Below are positions 25,824 to 35,420 of a DNA stretch of 64,000 nucleotides, piece after piece. Below the pieces are notes generated by a model that saw only the letters and a program-made list of their open reading frames with translations, ran no database searches and was not told where the DNA came from. How positions within the stretch are numbered: the first letter of the stretch is position 1; each line of letters starts with the position of its first letter. Location: NCBI GenBank assembly GCA_963772335.1, contig CAVYXF010000001.1, positions 1,240,001 to 1,304,000 of the forward strand. The letters run 5' to 3'. The stretch comes from CAVYXF01 sp963772335 (GTDB taxonomy: Bacteria; Pseudomonadota; Alphaproteobacteria; Rhizobiales; Rhodomicrobiaceae). Position numbers and translations under genes: made by a program.

Positions 25824-27077
25824 CTAAGCGCCCACGGCGGTGAGCAGTGCCTCGCGGGTGAGGGTGAAGTCCGAGGCGATCCAGGTCTCCTCCAGCCGGC
25901 GGAGGGTCGCGCCGAGTAGCGGCCCTCGCTCAATGCCGGCAGCGAGCAGGTCCTCGCCATTCAGCGGGAAGACTGGCGCCTGCCAGCGCTCCGCCAGGGC
26001 GAAAAGCTCGCGCCAGGCCGCATCATGGGGAGAAGCGCCGGCACGTGCCCACGCGATCAACGCGCGGTCGCGGTAGCGCTCGGGACCTAGGCGGTAGAGT
26101 GCGGCCTTCAGCGCAAGCGGGGCGGTATCGGCGCCGAGGATGGGTTTCAGCGCTGCGATCGCATCCAGCCGCGAGCCTTCCGCATTGGAAAGGCGCAGCC
26201 TCTTGCTGAGGCGCTTGGCATCCTCCTCGATCATCACCGCGAGCGCGGCGAGCCGTCGCAGCGCGTCGGCGGCAAGGTCATTCTCTGCCTCGATGGCGAT
26301 CAGCCGCTCGGCATGCACGACCCGCATCACCCCGCCGAGCACCGCCACCAGAAGCCCGGCCTCGCTCATCGGGACAAGCGCGCGCAAAGGCTCGCGGGTG
26401 ATGAGAATGCGCATCAACTCGCCGCGGACGCGCTCGGCGGAGAGCTTTGCCAGGCCGCAGCGCTCGGCGATGCAGGCCGCTAAGCCGTCCGGGTCGGGCT
26501 CATGCCCGTAGCTGGCGGTGAAGCGAAAGAAGCGCAGGATGCGCAGGTAATCCTCGCGGATGCGCTCGCGCGCCGAGCCGATGAAGCGCACCCGCCGCGC
26601 CACCACATCGGGATAGCCGCCGAGCGGATCGTGCACGACCCCGTCGGCGCTGGCATAGAGCGCGTTGATGGTGAAGTCGCGCCGCGAGGCGTCCTGCGCC
26701 CAGTCGCGAGTGAATTTCACGCTGGCATGGCGCCCGAACGTCTCGACGTCCTGGCGCAGTGTCGTGACTTCGAAGGGGTGATGATCGACGACCACGGTGA
26801 CGGTGCCATGCTCGACGCCGGTCGGCACCGGTTTGAGCCCGGCGGCGCTAGCCAGCGCTATGACCTCGTCCGGGGTGGCAGTCGTGGCGAAATCGACCTC
26901 ATGGACCGGCAGGCCCATCAGCGTGTTGCGCAAGGCGCCCCCAACGGCACGGGTCTCGTGGGTGTCGGTGTTCAGCGCGGCGAATATCGCACGCGTCGCG
27001 GACGCTTCGAACCAGGAGAAGCCCGCCACGCTATGCGGCGCGCCCCCGGCAGGCAAGGCTGGTTTTTTCTGTCCCAT
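25824..27077 (-). CDS. CCA tRNA nucleotidyltransferase/poly(A) polymerase family protein
   Basis: A 417-residue class II nucleotidyltransferase that adds or repairs the tRNA CCA end. The start ATG 27077 (MGQKKPALPAGG) follows GTGAGG; a longer frame overlaps the upstream gene and is rejected. The core motif reads AVGGALRNTLMGLPVHEVDFAT where most members have a GGxVRD...DxD pattern, so the first acidic catalytic residue appears as Glu. The RRDFTINALY motif and the neck motif REDYLRILRFFRF are intact. It follows DUF6111 by 7 bases and is last in the operon with CoA pyrophosphatase. The E-for-D change may be tolerated. Confidence 0.88.
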   Translation of the reverse strand: MGQKKPALPAGGAPHSVAGFSWFEASATRAIFAALNTDTHETRAVGGALRNTLMGLPVHEVDFATTATPDEVIALASAAGLKPVPTGVEHGTVTVVVDHHPFEVTTLRQDVETFGRHASVKFTRDWAQDASRRDFTINALYASADGVVHDPLGGYPDVVARRVRFIGSARERIREDYLRILRFFRFTASYGHEPDPDGLAACIAERCGLAKLSAERVRGELMRILITREPLRALVPMSEAGLLVAVLGGVMRVVHAERLIAIEAENDLAADALRRLAALAVMIEEDAKRLSKRLRLSNAEGSRLDAIAALKPILGADTAPLALKAALYRLGPERYRDRALIAWARAGASPHDAAWRELFALAERWQAPVFPLNGEDLLAAGIERGPLLGATLRRLEETWIASDFTLTREALLTAVGA

Positions 27078-27084
27078 GGCAGCC

Positions 27085-27348
27085 TCACTCGACATGGCCG
27101 GGTATGACGACGCCATTCTCGACGCGCGGCGGCACATAGCGCTTGCCCGGAGCGCCGCCCTGCCAGTGGCCGAAGATGACAATCGAGAGAAGCATCAGAA
27201 GCACGCCCGCGGCGAGCAGCCAGAAGATCGGGGCATTATTCACAATCTCCGCATCGGGCTTGTCGCGGCGGCGCACATAGACATAGGCGAAATAGAGCAG
27301 CGCCGGGAAGAAAAGGAATAGCAGATTGACAAGAACGACCCTGATCAT
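27085..27348 (-). CDS. Small membrane protein, DUF6111 family
   Basis: An 87-residue protein with two hydrophobic helices (about 2-22 and 41-61) separated by a basic loop (YVRRRDKPD), ending in a polar tail. It overlaps the CoA pyrophosphatase gene end by 4 bases and is followed 7 bases later by the CCA transferase gene. Position and composition match the DUF6111 protein found between these two genes in Hyphomicrobiales. No function is known. Confidence 0.8.
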   Translation of the reverse strand: MIRVVLVNLLFLFFPALLYFAYVYVRRRDKPDAEIVNNAPIFWLLAAGVLLMLLSIVIFGHWQGGAPGKRYVPPRVENGVVIPGHVE

Positions 27349-28016
27349 TCCGCGTATAGCCTCTCATACATGATGCGCAGGATCCCCGCAGTCGCGCCCC
27401 ATATGTAATGCTCACCGTAAGGTATGGCGTAGAAAAAACGCTCTGCTCCCTCCCATTCCATGGAATGGCGCTGATGGTTGGCAACAGTCATGAGGAACTG
27501 GAGCGGAACTTCAAATATGTCGGCGACCTCAGAAGGGTCCGGCGCAAGGGTGAAGCCATTCGATACGGCGGCAAGGATCGGCACGACGCGAAAGCCGGTA
27601 CGGGTGTGATAGGTGTCGAGCCGGGCGAGCGGGGTAATGAAGGCAGGCGCAAGCCCGATCTCCTCCTGCGCCTCCCGCAGCGCAGTGTCAACGATGGTTG
27701 CGTCTTCCTCCGATATCTTACCACCGGGAAAGGCAATCTGCCCGGCATGGGTGGGGAGTATTGCTGCGCGCCGGGTGAGCAGGACGCTGGCATCGCCGCG
27801 ACGGTCGATCACCGGCACCAGCACCGCCGCGAGCCGGTAGCTGTCCGGAGCTATGTCCATGAGGAAGTCGCCGTTCAGCTCATGGTCGCCGCGCAGCCCC
27901 GCCGCGCCGGCGGCCATCGCCGCCGCATCGAAAAGCGGCAGACCCCGCGTCTTAGCCCTTGAGCGAAACTCCTCCGCCGTGAACGCACCGTTCTCGTTAT
28001 CCATTTTGGCTATCAT
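27345..28016 (-). CDS. CoA pyrophosphatase (Nudix hydrolase)
   Basis: A 223-residue Nudix enzyme of the NudL/YeaB group, which cleaves CoA and related nucleotides. The Nudix box is complete: GGKISEEDATIVDTALREAQ followed by EEIGL, preceded by the CoA-type motif LLTRRAAILPTHAGQIAFPGG. The start was put at ATG 28016, which has GGGA upstream; ATG 28004 is an alternative. It is the first gene of the operon with DUF6111 and the CCA transferase. Confidence 0.88.
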   Translation of the reverse strand: MIAKMDNENGAFTAEEFRSRAKTRGLPLFDAAAMAAGAAGLRGDHELNGDFLMDIAPDSYRLAAVLVPVIDRRGDASVLLTRRAAILPTHAGQIAFPGGKISEEDATIVDTALREAQEEIGLAPAFITPLARLDTYHTRTGFRVVPILAAVSNGFTLAPDPSEVADIFEVPLQFLMTVANHQRHSMEWEGAERFFYAIPYGEHYIWGATAGILRIMYERLYAE

Positions 28017-28421
28017 CGTCCCGGCTCTCATAAACAATGATGTGCTGTTTTGGGCAAGCAAAGGCTTGATGGCGCGCAAATCTGCCGCGCAAGCCGGTCA
28101 CGTCAGCGAGGATTGCCGCAAAGCAGGGTCAGATGGTGAGGAAGCGGCGAGAGAACGCGCTCGCGATCACGGGCTCGATTGTCATTCACCTCACGGCGGG
28201 GGCAATCCTTCGTCTCACGCCCGCCCTATTCTGGCCCGAATAATGCAGCTCCGAGGAAGAGCAAGTGAACCGTGGGGCGTATCAGAAGTTGCGTCAGCTT
28301 GCCGCCTACGCTTTAAACATTGTCACTTGCGCTTAAAGGCCTCTTCACCGGATAGTTGATAGATTGTGACCAGGTTACCTGCGCAAACTACCCTGAAGCC
28401 CCGGGTTTTCTGAGTTAGTGG
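28017..28421. other. Divergent intergenic region before the MoxR operon
   Basis: These 405 bases separate the CoA pyrophosphatase gene from moxR-like on the other strand and should hold both promoters. A 36-codon frame at 28133-28243 (MVRKRRENALAITGSIVIHL) looks like the start of a membrane protein but stops early and has no clear ribosome site. I do not call it a gene. Confidence 0.4.
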
Positions 28422-29426
28422 ATGGTAATGAATCTGACCCAGCCTGATACGGATATCGTCGAACGTCTCGAAGCAACCAGCGCCAAGATGGCGCGCGTAA
28501 AGGAAGGCGCATCCAGCGTCATTTTCGGCCAGGGCCACGTCATCGAGCTGGCGCTGGTCACCCTGCTTTCCGGCGGACATGCGCTGCTGATCGGCGTTCC
28601 GGGTCTGGCCAAAACCAGCCTCGTCGAGACCCTCGGCCGCGTGCTCACCCTCGACAACAAACGCATCCAGTTCACGCCGGACTTGATGCCATCGGACATT
28701 GTCGGCGCGGAAGTGCTGGAAGAGAGCCCCAATGGCTCGCGTGCCTTCCGCTTCATCAAGGGTCCGGTGTTCACGCAACTCCTGATGGCCGACGAGATCA
28801 ACCGCGCCAGCCCGAAAACGCAGTCCGCGCTCCTTCAGGCCATGCAGGAGCATCATGTAACAGTTGCCGGCCACCGCTATGACGTGCCGACGCCGTTTCA
28901 CGTGCTGGCTACGCAAAATCCGCTGGAGCAGGAGGGCACCTATCCCCTCCCCGAGGCACAGCTCGACCGCTTTCTCGTTCAAATCGACGTGAGCTATCCC
29001 GATGTCGCGGCAGAGCGGCGCATGCTGTTCGCCACGACTGGCACCGAGGACCGCAAGCCCCCGGCCGTGATCTCGGCGCAGGAGTTGGTCGCGGCCCAGC
29101 GCCTCGTCCGCCAGATCCCGGTCGGCGACCAGGTGGTCGATGCTATTCTGCGGATGGTGCGCGCGGCACGCCCCGGCACTGCCGATGCCGGTGAGAATGT
29201 CAACAACTACGTAGCCTGGGGTCCGGGCCCACGCGCCAGCCAGGCGCTGATGCTTGCCGTGCGCGCCCGCGCGCTGCTCGACGGCCGGCTTGCGCCGTCG
29301 GTGGATGACGTGATCGCCCTCGCCGAGCCGGTGCTGAAGCACCGCATGGCGCTCTCCTTCGCCGCGCGCGCCGAGGAGGTGTCGATCACTGACATCGTTG
29401 CGGGCTTGACCAAGCTTATCGGCTAA
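28422..29426 (+). CDS. MoxR-family AAA+ ATPase
   Basis: A 334-residue AAA+ chaperone-like ATPase. Walker A is GVPGLAKT (58-65), Walker B LLMADEIN, followed by RASPKTQSALLQAMQEHHVT, sensor 1 LATQNPLEQEGTYPLPEAQLDRF and an Arg-finger region. MoxR proteins work with von Willebrand factor A-like partners to mature or insert other proteins. It is the first of four tightly spaced genes with DUF58, BatA/DUF4159 and a membrane protein, the usual partners. Confidence 0.93.
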   Translation: MVMNLTQPDTDIVERLEATSAKMARVKEGASSVIFGQGHVIELALVTLLSGGHALLIGVPGLAKTSLVETLGRVLTLDNKRIQFTPDLMPSDIVGAEVLEESPNGSRAFRFIKGPVFTQLLMADEINRASPKTQSALLQAMQEHHVTVAGHRYDVPTPFHVLATQNPLEQEGTYPLPEAQLDRFLVQIDVSYPDVAAERRMLFATTGTEDRKPPAVISAQELVAAQRLVRQIPVGDQVVDAILRMVRAARPGTADAGENVNNYVAWGPGPRASQALMLAVRARALLDGRLAPSVDDVIALAEPVLKHRMALSFAARAEEVSITDIVAGLTKLIG

Positions 29427-29440
29427 CAGACACTTAACGA

Positions 29441-30418
29441 ATGCTAGGTTTATCGGGGCAAAAGTCACCCTCTTCAGGCAGCGGCCATGATCTCGAAATG
29501 TCCGCTCATGCCCTCGCCAAGCGTTTGCCCGCTCTCCTTGTCGAAGCCAGCCGTGTCGCCCAGACCGTAGCGCACGGCATTCATGGCCGCCGCAGGTCGG
29601 GCCCGGGTGAGACGTTCTGGCAATTCCGCCAATATGGCGCAAACGATGCCGCGCCGATGATCGACTGGCGGCGTTCGGCAAGTTCGGACCATCTGTTCAT
29701 CCGCGAGCGGGAATGGGAGGCGGCGCACACCGTCCGCTTATGGCCGGATCTGTCCAAATCCATGGTGTTCCGCTCGGATCTGGCGACCGAGACCAAGCGC
29801 GACCGGGCACTGATCCTAGCCTTTGCCGTCGGCGAGCTCTTGATCGATGGCGGCGAGCGCGTCGGGCTGCTTGGCGGCGATGCGCCATCGGCCGGGCGCA
29901 AGACCATCTCGAAGATCGCGCTCGCCATTGCTCGCAGCCAGCAGGAGAAGCGCGAGTTTGCCAGCCTCCCGCCGCGTGCCACGCTATCGCGCTTCTCCGA
30001 GTGCATCCTGTTCAGCGACTTCCTCGATCCGCCCGAGCTGCTGGCCCCAGCGCTAGAGCACATTGCCGGCCAGGGCGTGCGCGGCCACCTCATTCAGGTG
30101 CTCGACCCGGCGGAGGAGACGCTACCTTATAACGGCCGGATCGAATTCTCCGGCGTGGAGTCCGCCGAGCGTATGCTGGCACCGCGCGCGGAGGACCTGC
30201 GCAAGGCCTATGTCGAGCGGCTGGGGCGCCATAAGGAGGCGATCATCGGCATCGCGCGGCGGCTCGAATGGTCCTACCTCCTGCACCATACGGACCGTCC
30301 GGCAGGCGAGGCGCTCTTGGCGCTGCATACACATCTTTCCGGGCAGTCGCAGAGTTATCGGGCCAAGCCGGTCGGTGGCGCTGATGCGCAGGTCAGGCCT
30401 GAGGGAGCACGCGCATGA
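29441..30418 (+). CDS. DUF58 domain protein
   Basis: A 325-residue soluble protein of the DUF58/VWA-like family. The hallmark segment is GPGETFWQFRQYGANDAAPM followed by IDWRRSASSDHLFIRERE, where Trp-Arg and Arg-Glu residues are the conserved family positions. A Rossmann-like VWA core follows. It starts 14 bases after moxR and overlaps the next gene by 4 bases (ATGA). It probably acts as the substrate or adaptor of the MoxR ATPase. Confidence 0.9.
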   Translation: MLGLSGQKSPSSGSGHDLEMSAHALAKRLPALLVEASRVAQTVAHGIHGRRRSGPGETFWQFRQYGANDAAPMIDWRRSASSDHLFIREREWEAAHTVRLWPDLSKSMVFRSDLATETKRDRALILAFAVGELLIDGGERVGLLGGDAPSAGRKTISKIALAIARSQQEKREFASLPPRATLSRFSECILFSDFLDPPELLAPALEHIAGQGVRGHLIQVLDPAEETLPYNGRIEFSGVESAERMLAPRAEDLRKAYVERLGRHKEAIIGIARRLEWSYLLHHTDRPAGEALLALHTHLSGQSQSYRAKPVGGADAQVRPEGARA

Positions 30419-33285
30419 CGTTGGGGATGATTGGCTTCCTGCAACCCCTGCTCCTCCTCGGTCTCCTCTCTTTACCCATTATCTGGTGGCTGCTGCGTTT
30501 CACCCCGCCGCGCCCGCAGGAGGTCGCCTTCCCGCCGATCCGGCTGCTGCTGGGCCTGCGCTCCGAGGAGGAGACGCCCTCACGCAGCCCGTGGTGGCTC
30601 ACTGCGCTGCGCATGCTGATCGCCGCCCTGATCATCATCGCGCTCGCCGGCCCGGTGTTTAATCCGCAGCGCGAGCCGCTTGCCGCCAACCGGCCGCTGC
30701 TGCTCGTCGTCGACAATGGCTGGGCCGCGGCAAGCCGGTGGCAGCAGCGCGAGGAGATGATCGCATCGTTCCTCCAGCGCGCCGAAAGCAATGGCCAGAG
30801 CATCCGGCTCGTGGCATCGGCCGGGCCGACGGCGACAATGCAGACCGAGCCGCTCACCCCCGCCAAGGCCCGCGAGAAGGCTGCGAGCCTTCAGCCGCAG
30901 CCCCATGCCACGCTGCGCGAAACGCTGGCGAACACACTGGATGCCGGCCTTGGCCAGCAGCACGGCTTCAACGTGGTCTGGCTCAGTGACGGCATCGACG
31001 AAGGCGGTTCTGCCGCGTTAGCAGCGGCCCTGAAACGCTTTGCCGAAGGCGGCGATCTGGCGGTGATGACCGACATACGCGGCGCCGAGCCGCTCGGCCT
31101 TGCCGGCAAATCCAATGTCGAGAAGGGGTTGGTCGCCCGCATCACCTCGCCGGGCGGCGCGCCGCGCTCCGGCACGATCGCGGCGCTGAGTGGCAAGGGC
31201 GCCCGGCTGGCCGAGGTAGGCTTCACGCTTGGTGAGAACGAGAAGTCGGTCGAGACGGTATTCGACCTGCCGCTCGAGCTGCGCAATCAGGTGACGCGCC
31301 TCGAAACCGACGGCGAGCCGTCGGCCGGAGCGGTGGCGCTGCTCGACGCCCGGTCGCTGTGGCAGCGCTATGGGGTGATCTCTGGCGAGGCGCGCGAGAC
31401 GGCGCAGCCGTTGCTTTCGCCCACTCATTATATCGAGCGCGCGCTCGCGCCGCATGGCGAGGTCGTCGTTTCCGCCACCGGCAATGTCGAAAAGGGTGTT
31501 GATGCGCTGCTGGAGCACAACCCGTCCGTGCTGATCCTGTCGGATATCGGCCACCTCCTCGAGGGTACCGAGAACCGTCTCAAAGACTGGGTACAGAAAG
31601 GCGGCGTGTTGATCCGCTTTGCCGGCCCACGCCTGGAGCGGGGCGGCGACTCGCTGCTGCCGGTGCCCTTGCGCGAAGGCGGCCGCACCATGGGCGGCGC
31701 GCTCTCCTGGCGCACGCCGCAAAGGCTCGCGCCTTTCGAGGAGACCAGCCCCTATTATGGTCTCGCCATTCCGCCGGACGTGCAGGTCTCGCGTCAGGTG
31801 CTGGCCGATCCCGCATCCGACCAGAGCGCCTCGGCGCAGATCTGGGCGCGGCTGGAGGACGGCACGCCCCTGGTGACGGCCTCTCAGCTCGGCGAGGGCC
31901 AGCTGGTGCTATTCCATGTGACTGGAAATTCGGACTGGTCGAACCTGCCGATGTCCGGCCTCTTCGTGGAGATGCTGCGCCGGACTGGCGAGCTGTCGAG
32001 TCTCTCCAGCAATCCCGAGCGCAGCGAAGCTGGCGCCGGAGGCGGTGCGGCCGCCGATCTGGCCAAGAGCGCGGTCAGCAGCTCACGCACTTCCATGCTG
32101 ACGCCTTGGCGCACGCTTGATGGCTTCGGCCGCATGGGACCGCCGCCCGTGACCGCCAATTCCATGCCGGCGGCCAATCCCGATGCCGCCCGGCCCGGTC
32201 CTGGCCTGCCACCCGGCTTTTACGGCCCGCCCGGCCGCACCCGTGCGCTGAACATCATGCGCCCGGAAACCGATCTCGCCGCGCTTGATCCATCTGGGCT
32301 CGGCGGGCGTATCCTGACCTATGAGGCACGCAAGCCGCTCATGCTCATGCCCTGGCTCCTGCTCACTGCTTTCGCTCTGTTTGCCCTCGACGCGATGATC
32401 ACACTTGCACTGATGTCAGGCGGCCTCTTCACCCGCCGCCATGCGCGGGCCGCCGCCAGCCTTGCCGGGTTCCTCATTCTCGCCGCGCTGCTGCCAGGCG
32501 GCAGCACCCCCGCCTCGGCGCAGGACACAAGCGCCCAGGATTTTGCCTTGCAGGCGGCGCTCAACACCCACCTCGCTTATGTGCTGACCGGCGATGCCTC
32601 GGTTGATGACGTCAGCCGCGCGGGGCTCGTCGGCCTCTCGCGCGTGCTCGCGGCGCGCACGGCGGTCGAGCCGGGCGACCCGATGGCGATCAATGTCGAT
32701 AAGGACGAGCTGGTATTCTTCCCCCTGATCTACTGGCCGGTGACACAGGAGGCTCAGCCGCTCTCGGAGCATACGCTGGCCAAGGTCGATGCCTATATGA
32801 AGCAGGGCGGCATGATCATCTTCGATACCAAGGATTATCAAATGCCGGTAAACGGAGGCGGCGGCCTGCTTCCGGGACAGTCGCCAGCGCTGAGCAATCT
32901 GCTCGGCCGGCTCGACATTCCGCGCCTTGAGCCCGTCCCCGACGACCATGTGCTGACCAAGTCCTTCTATCTCATGCGCGGCTTTCCCGGCCGCTGGGAT
33001 GGCGGCACGCTCTGGGTCGAGGCACAAACGCCGGGCGAGGATGGCGAGAAGCGCGCGCTCAAGTCTGACGGCGTCTCATCGATCCTGATCACCTCGAATG
33101 ATTTCGCCGGCGCCTGGGCGCTCGACGACAGCAACAAGCCGATGTTCGCCGCCGTGCCGGGCGGTGAGGTGCAGCGCGAGATGGCGTTCCGCTCGGGCGT
33201 CAACATCGTGATGTACGCCCTAACCGGCAATTACAAAGCGGATCAGGTGCATGTGCCGGCGCTCCTTGAGCGGCTCGGCCAGTAA
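30415..33285 (+). CDS. DUF4159 protein with N-terminal BatA domain, membrane protein
   Basis: A 956-residue membrane protein. Residues about 1-80 form the BatA/aerotolerance-type domain with two helices (residues 8-25 and 62-80) and the MxxxxPxxLLxL pattern. A VWA-like and glutamine-amidotransferase-like periplasmic region (about 90-620) follows, then further helices around 640-690. The C-terminal 230 residues form DUF4159 (from about FALQAALNTHLAYVLTG, with MIIFDTKDYQ and HVLTKSFYLMRGFPGRWDG). It overlaps DUF58 by 4 bases and is followed 9 bases later by its likely membrane partner. A role in cell-envelope maintenance is inferred from the operon type. Confidence 0.88.
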   Translation: MTLGMIGFLQPLLLLGLLSLPIIWWLLRFTPPRPQEVAFPPIRLLLGLRSEEETPSRSPWWLTALRMLIAALIIIALAGPVFNPQREPLAANRPLLLVVDNGWAAASRWQQREEMIASFLQRAESNGQSIRLVASAGPTATMQTEPLTPAKAREKAASLQPQPHATLRETLANTLDAGLGQQHGFNVVWLSDGIDEGGSAALAAALKRFAEGGDLAVMTDIRGAEPLGLAGKSNVEKGLVARITSPGGAPRSGTIAALSGKGARLAEVGFTLGENEKSVETVFDLPLELRNQVTRLETDGEPSAGAVALLDARSLWQRYGVISGEARETAQPLLSPTHYIERALAPHGEVVVSATGNVEKGVDALLEHNPSVLILSDIGHLLEGTENRLKDWVQKGGVLIRFAGPRLERGGDSLLPVPLREGGRTMGGALSWRTPQRLAPFEETSPYYGLAIPPDVQVSRQVLADPASDQSASAQIWARLEDGTPLVTASQLGEGQLVLFHVTGNSDWSNLPMSGLFVEMLRRTGELSSLSSNPERSEAGAGGGAAADLAKSAVSSSRTSMLTPWRTLDGFGRMGPPPVTANSMPAANPDAARPGPGLPPGFYGPPGRTRALNIMRPETDLAALDPSGLGGRILTYEARKPLMLMPWLLLTAFALFALDAMITLALMSGGLFTRRHARAAASLAGFLILAALLPGGSTPASAQDTSAQDFALQAALNTHLAYVLTGDASVDDVSRAGLVGLSRVLAARTAVEPGDPMAINVDKDELVFFPLIYWPVTQEAQPLSEHTLAKVDAYMKQGGMIIFDTKDYQMPVNGGGGLLPGQSPALSNLLGRLDIPRLEPVPDDHVLTKSFYLMRGFPGRWDGGTLWVEAQTPGEDGEKRALKSDGVSSILITSNDFAGAWALDDSNKPMFAAVPGGEVQREMAFRSGVNIVMYALTGNYKADQVHVPALLERLGQ

Positions 33286-33294
33286 AGAGTATTC

Positions 33295-35388
33295 ATGAAC
33301 TGGACCATCGAATTTCTGCCCTTCCTGCCGGTGCCCTATCTTGTCGTGGCGGCAGGGATCGCTGCGCTCATCGCGCTGGTGCTGTTGTGGCGCGGCCGGC
33401 GCGGTTCGCTCTTGCGCATCGCCAGCCTTGCGCTGCTGCTCTTGGCGCTCGCCAACCCCAATCTGAAGCAGGAGGAGCGCGAAAGCCTCTCCAACATCGC
33501 CGTCACCGTGCTCGACGAGAGCGCCAGCCAGCGCATTGCCGGGCGCGGTGAGCGCACCGAGGCTTTGCGCGGCGAGCTGTCGACCGCGCTGGCCGGCATT
33601 CCCAATCTGGAGACGCGCTGGGTCGAGAGCTCCGGCGGTACCACCTCGAGCGCCGAGGAGACCACGCTGTTCGCCGATCTCAACCGCGCGCTGGCCGACG
33701 TGCCGGCCGAGCGGCTTGCTGGCGTCATCATGATCACCGACGGCCAGATTCACGACGTGCCGGCCGATGCCAAGACGCTGGGCTTTGACGCTCCCGTCCA
33801 TGCGCTGATCACCGGCACACCGGACGAGTTCGACAACCGCCTGGAGATCGTCTCGGCGCCGCGCTTCGGCCTGGTCGGCTCCGAGCAGACGGTCGAGCTG
33901 CGCGCCCTCACCACACGCAAGAGCGCGGTTGGCTCGCCCGCAATGCTGAAGGTGCGTCGCGAGGCGGAAAGCGAGGAGGACATCCCGATCCGCTTCGGTG
34001 ACACGGTAAAGCTGCCCTTTCCCTTCCCCCATGCCGGCAACCTGATCATGGAGGTCGAGCTTGCCGGGCAGGACGGCGAGCTGACGCTGGCCAACAACCG
34101 CATAGCGCTACAGGCGCAGGGTGTGCGCGAGAACCTGCGGGTGCTGCTGGTCTCGGGTGAGCCGCATGCCGGCGAGCGCACCTGGCGTAATCTCCTGCGT
34201 TCCGACGCCGCCGTGGACCTTGTTCACTTCACCATCCTGCGCCCGCCAGAAAAGCAAGATGGCACGCCCATCAACCAGCTCTCGCTGATCGCCTTCCCGA
34301 CCCGTGAGCTGTTTTCCGAGAAGCTGTCGCAATTCGACCTGATCATCTTCGACCGCTATCAGCGCCGGGGCGTCTTGCCGCTGATCTATCTCGACAATGT
34401 CGCGCGTTATGTCGAGGACGGCGGCGCGGTGCTGGTTGCAGCCGGCTCCGATTTCGCCTCGCCGGTCAGCCTGTTCCGCACGCCGCTTGGCGATGTTCTG
34501 CCAGCCGAGCCGACTGGCCGCATCATCGAGCAGCCCTTCAAGCCGGCCTTGACCGAGGTCGGCGAGAAACATCCTGTGACCGCCGGCCTTCCCGAGAGCA
34601 ATGCCGAGCCCGGCGAGACCCCGAAATGGGGAAGCTGGTTCCGGCTGATCGAGACCTCCCCGCTCGACGGCAGCGTGCTGATGAACGGACCGGACAATGC
34701 GCCGGTCCTGACGCTGGTGCGCCGCGGCAAGGGGCGCGCTGCGACCTTCATGTCCGATCATGTCTGGCTGTGGGCGCGCGGCTATGAGGGCGGCGGCCCG
34801 CATTCCGACCTGCTGCGCCGGCTCTCGCACTGGCTGATGAAGGAGCCGGACCTGGAGGAGGAATATCTCAAGGCCACCGCTGACCGGAACGCCATCACCA
34901 TCGAGCGGCGCTCGATGAAGGACGAGGTCGGCGAGGCGACCGTCACCGGCCCGACCGACAAGACCTCGACCGTGCCCTTGGAGAAGGTCAGCCCAGGCCT
35001 GTGGCGCGGCCAGCTCACCGCCACCGAGCCGGGCTTGCACAAGATCACCATGGACGGGCTCTCAGCCGTTGCCCTGGTAGGCGCTGCCAACAGCCGCGAA
35101 TTCTCCAAGGTGGTGGCGACCGACGAGGCGCTCAAACCGATTGCGGACGTGACCGGCGGCGGTCAGTTCTGGATGGCCGGCACCAATGGCAAGTCGCCGG
35201 TTGGCCTGCCGCGGCTCTCCATGCTGCATTCCTCGACCAAGTTCTACGGTGCCAATTGGCTCGGCCTGAAGGACCGCGAGGCACATGTGGTGCGCGGTGT
35301 GCAATATACGCCGCTGCTGGCGGGCGTGGTGGCGCTTGGCCTGTTCCTGCTGGCAATCGGCCTGACCTGGTTCAGGGAGAGCCGCTGA
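33295..35388 (+). CDS. Large membrane protein of the MoxR operon (BatA/VWA-like)
   Basis: A 697-residue protein with two N-terminal helices (about 10-31 and 40-58), a large extracytoplasmic region containing a degenerate VWA-like part (NIAVTVLDESASQRIAG, VIMITDGQIHDVP) and a glutamine-amidotransferase-like part (about 275-500, VLLVSGEPHAGERTWRNLL), and one C-terminal helix (about 670-692). It closes the MoxR-DUF58-DUF4159 operon. No catalytic Cys of amidotransferases is evident. It is probably a structural partner of the preceding protein. Confidence 0.85.
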   Translation: MNWTIEFLPFLPVPYLVVAAGIAALIALVLLWRGRRGSLLRIASLALLLLALANPNLKQEERESLSNIAVTVLDESASQRIAGRGERTEALRGELSTALAGIPNLETRWVESSGGTTSSAEETTLFADLNRALADVPAERLAGVIMITDGQIHDVPADAKTLGFDAPVHALITGTPDEFDNRLEIVSAPRFGLVGSEQTVELRALTTRKSAVGSPAMLKVRREAESEEDIPIRFGDTVKLPFPFPHAGNLIMEVELAGQDGELTLANNRIALQAQGVRENLRVLLVSGEPHAGERTWRNLLRSDAAVDLVHFTILRPPEKQDGTPINQLSLIAFPTRELFSEKLSQFDLIIFDRYQRRGVLPLIYLDNVARYVEDGGAVLVAAGSDFASPVSLFRTPLGDVLPAEPTGRIIEQPFKPALTEVGEKHPVTAGLPESNAEPGETPKWGSWFRLIETSPLDGSVLMNGPDNAPVLTLVRRGKGRAATFMSDHVWLWARGYEGGGPHSDLLRRLSHWLMKEPDLEEEYLKATADRNAITIERRSMKDEVGEATVTGPTDKTSTVPLEKVSPGLWRGQLTATEPGLHKITMDGLSAVALVGAANSREFSKVVATDEALKPIADVTGGGQFWMAGTNGKSPVGLPRLSMLHSSTKFYGANWLGLKDREAHVVRGVQYTPLLAGVVALGLFLLAIGLTWFRESR

Positions 35389-35420
35389 CGGGGTGAGCGT
35401 TCGGACCCGCGTTTCCCCTT

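Noticed and set aside
28133..28243. 36-codon frame starting MVRKRRENALAITG
   Set aside because: Resembles the start of a membrane protein but stops early and lacks a ribosome binding site and family match.
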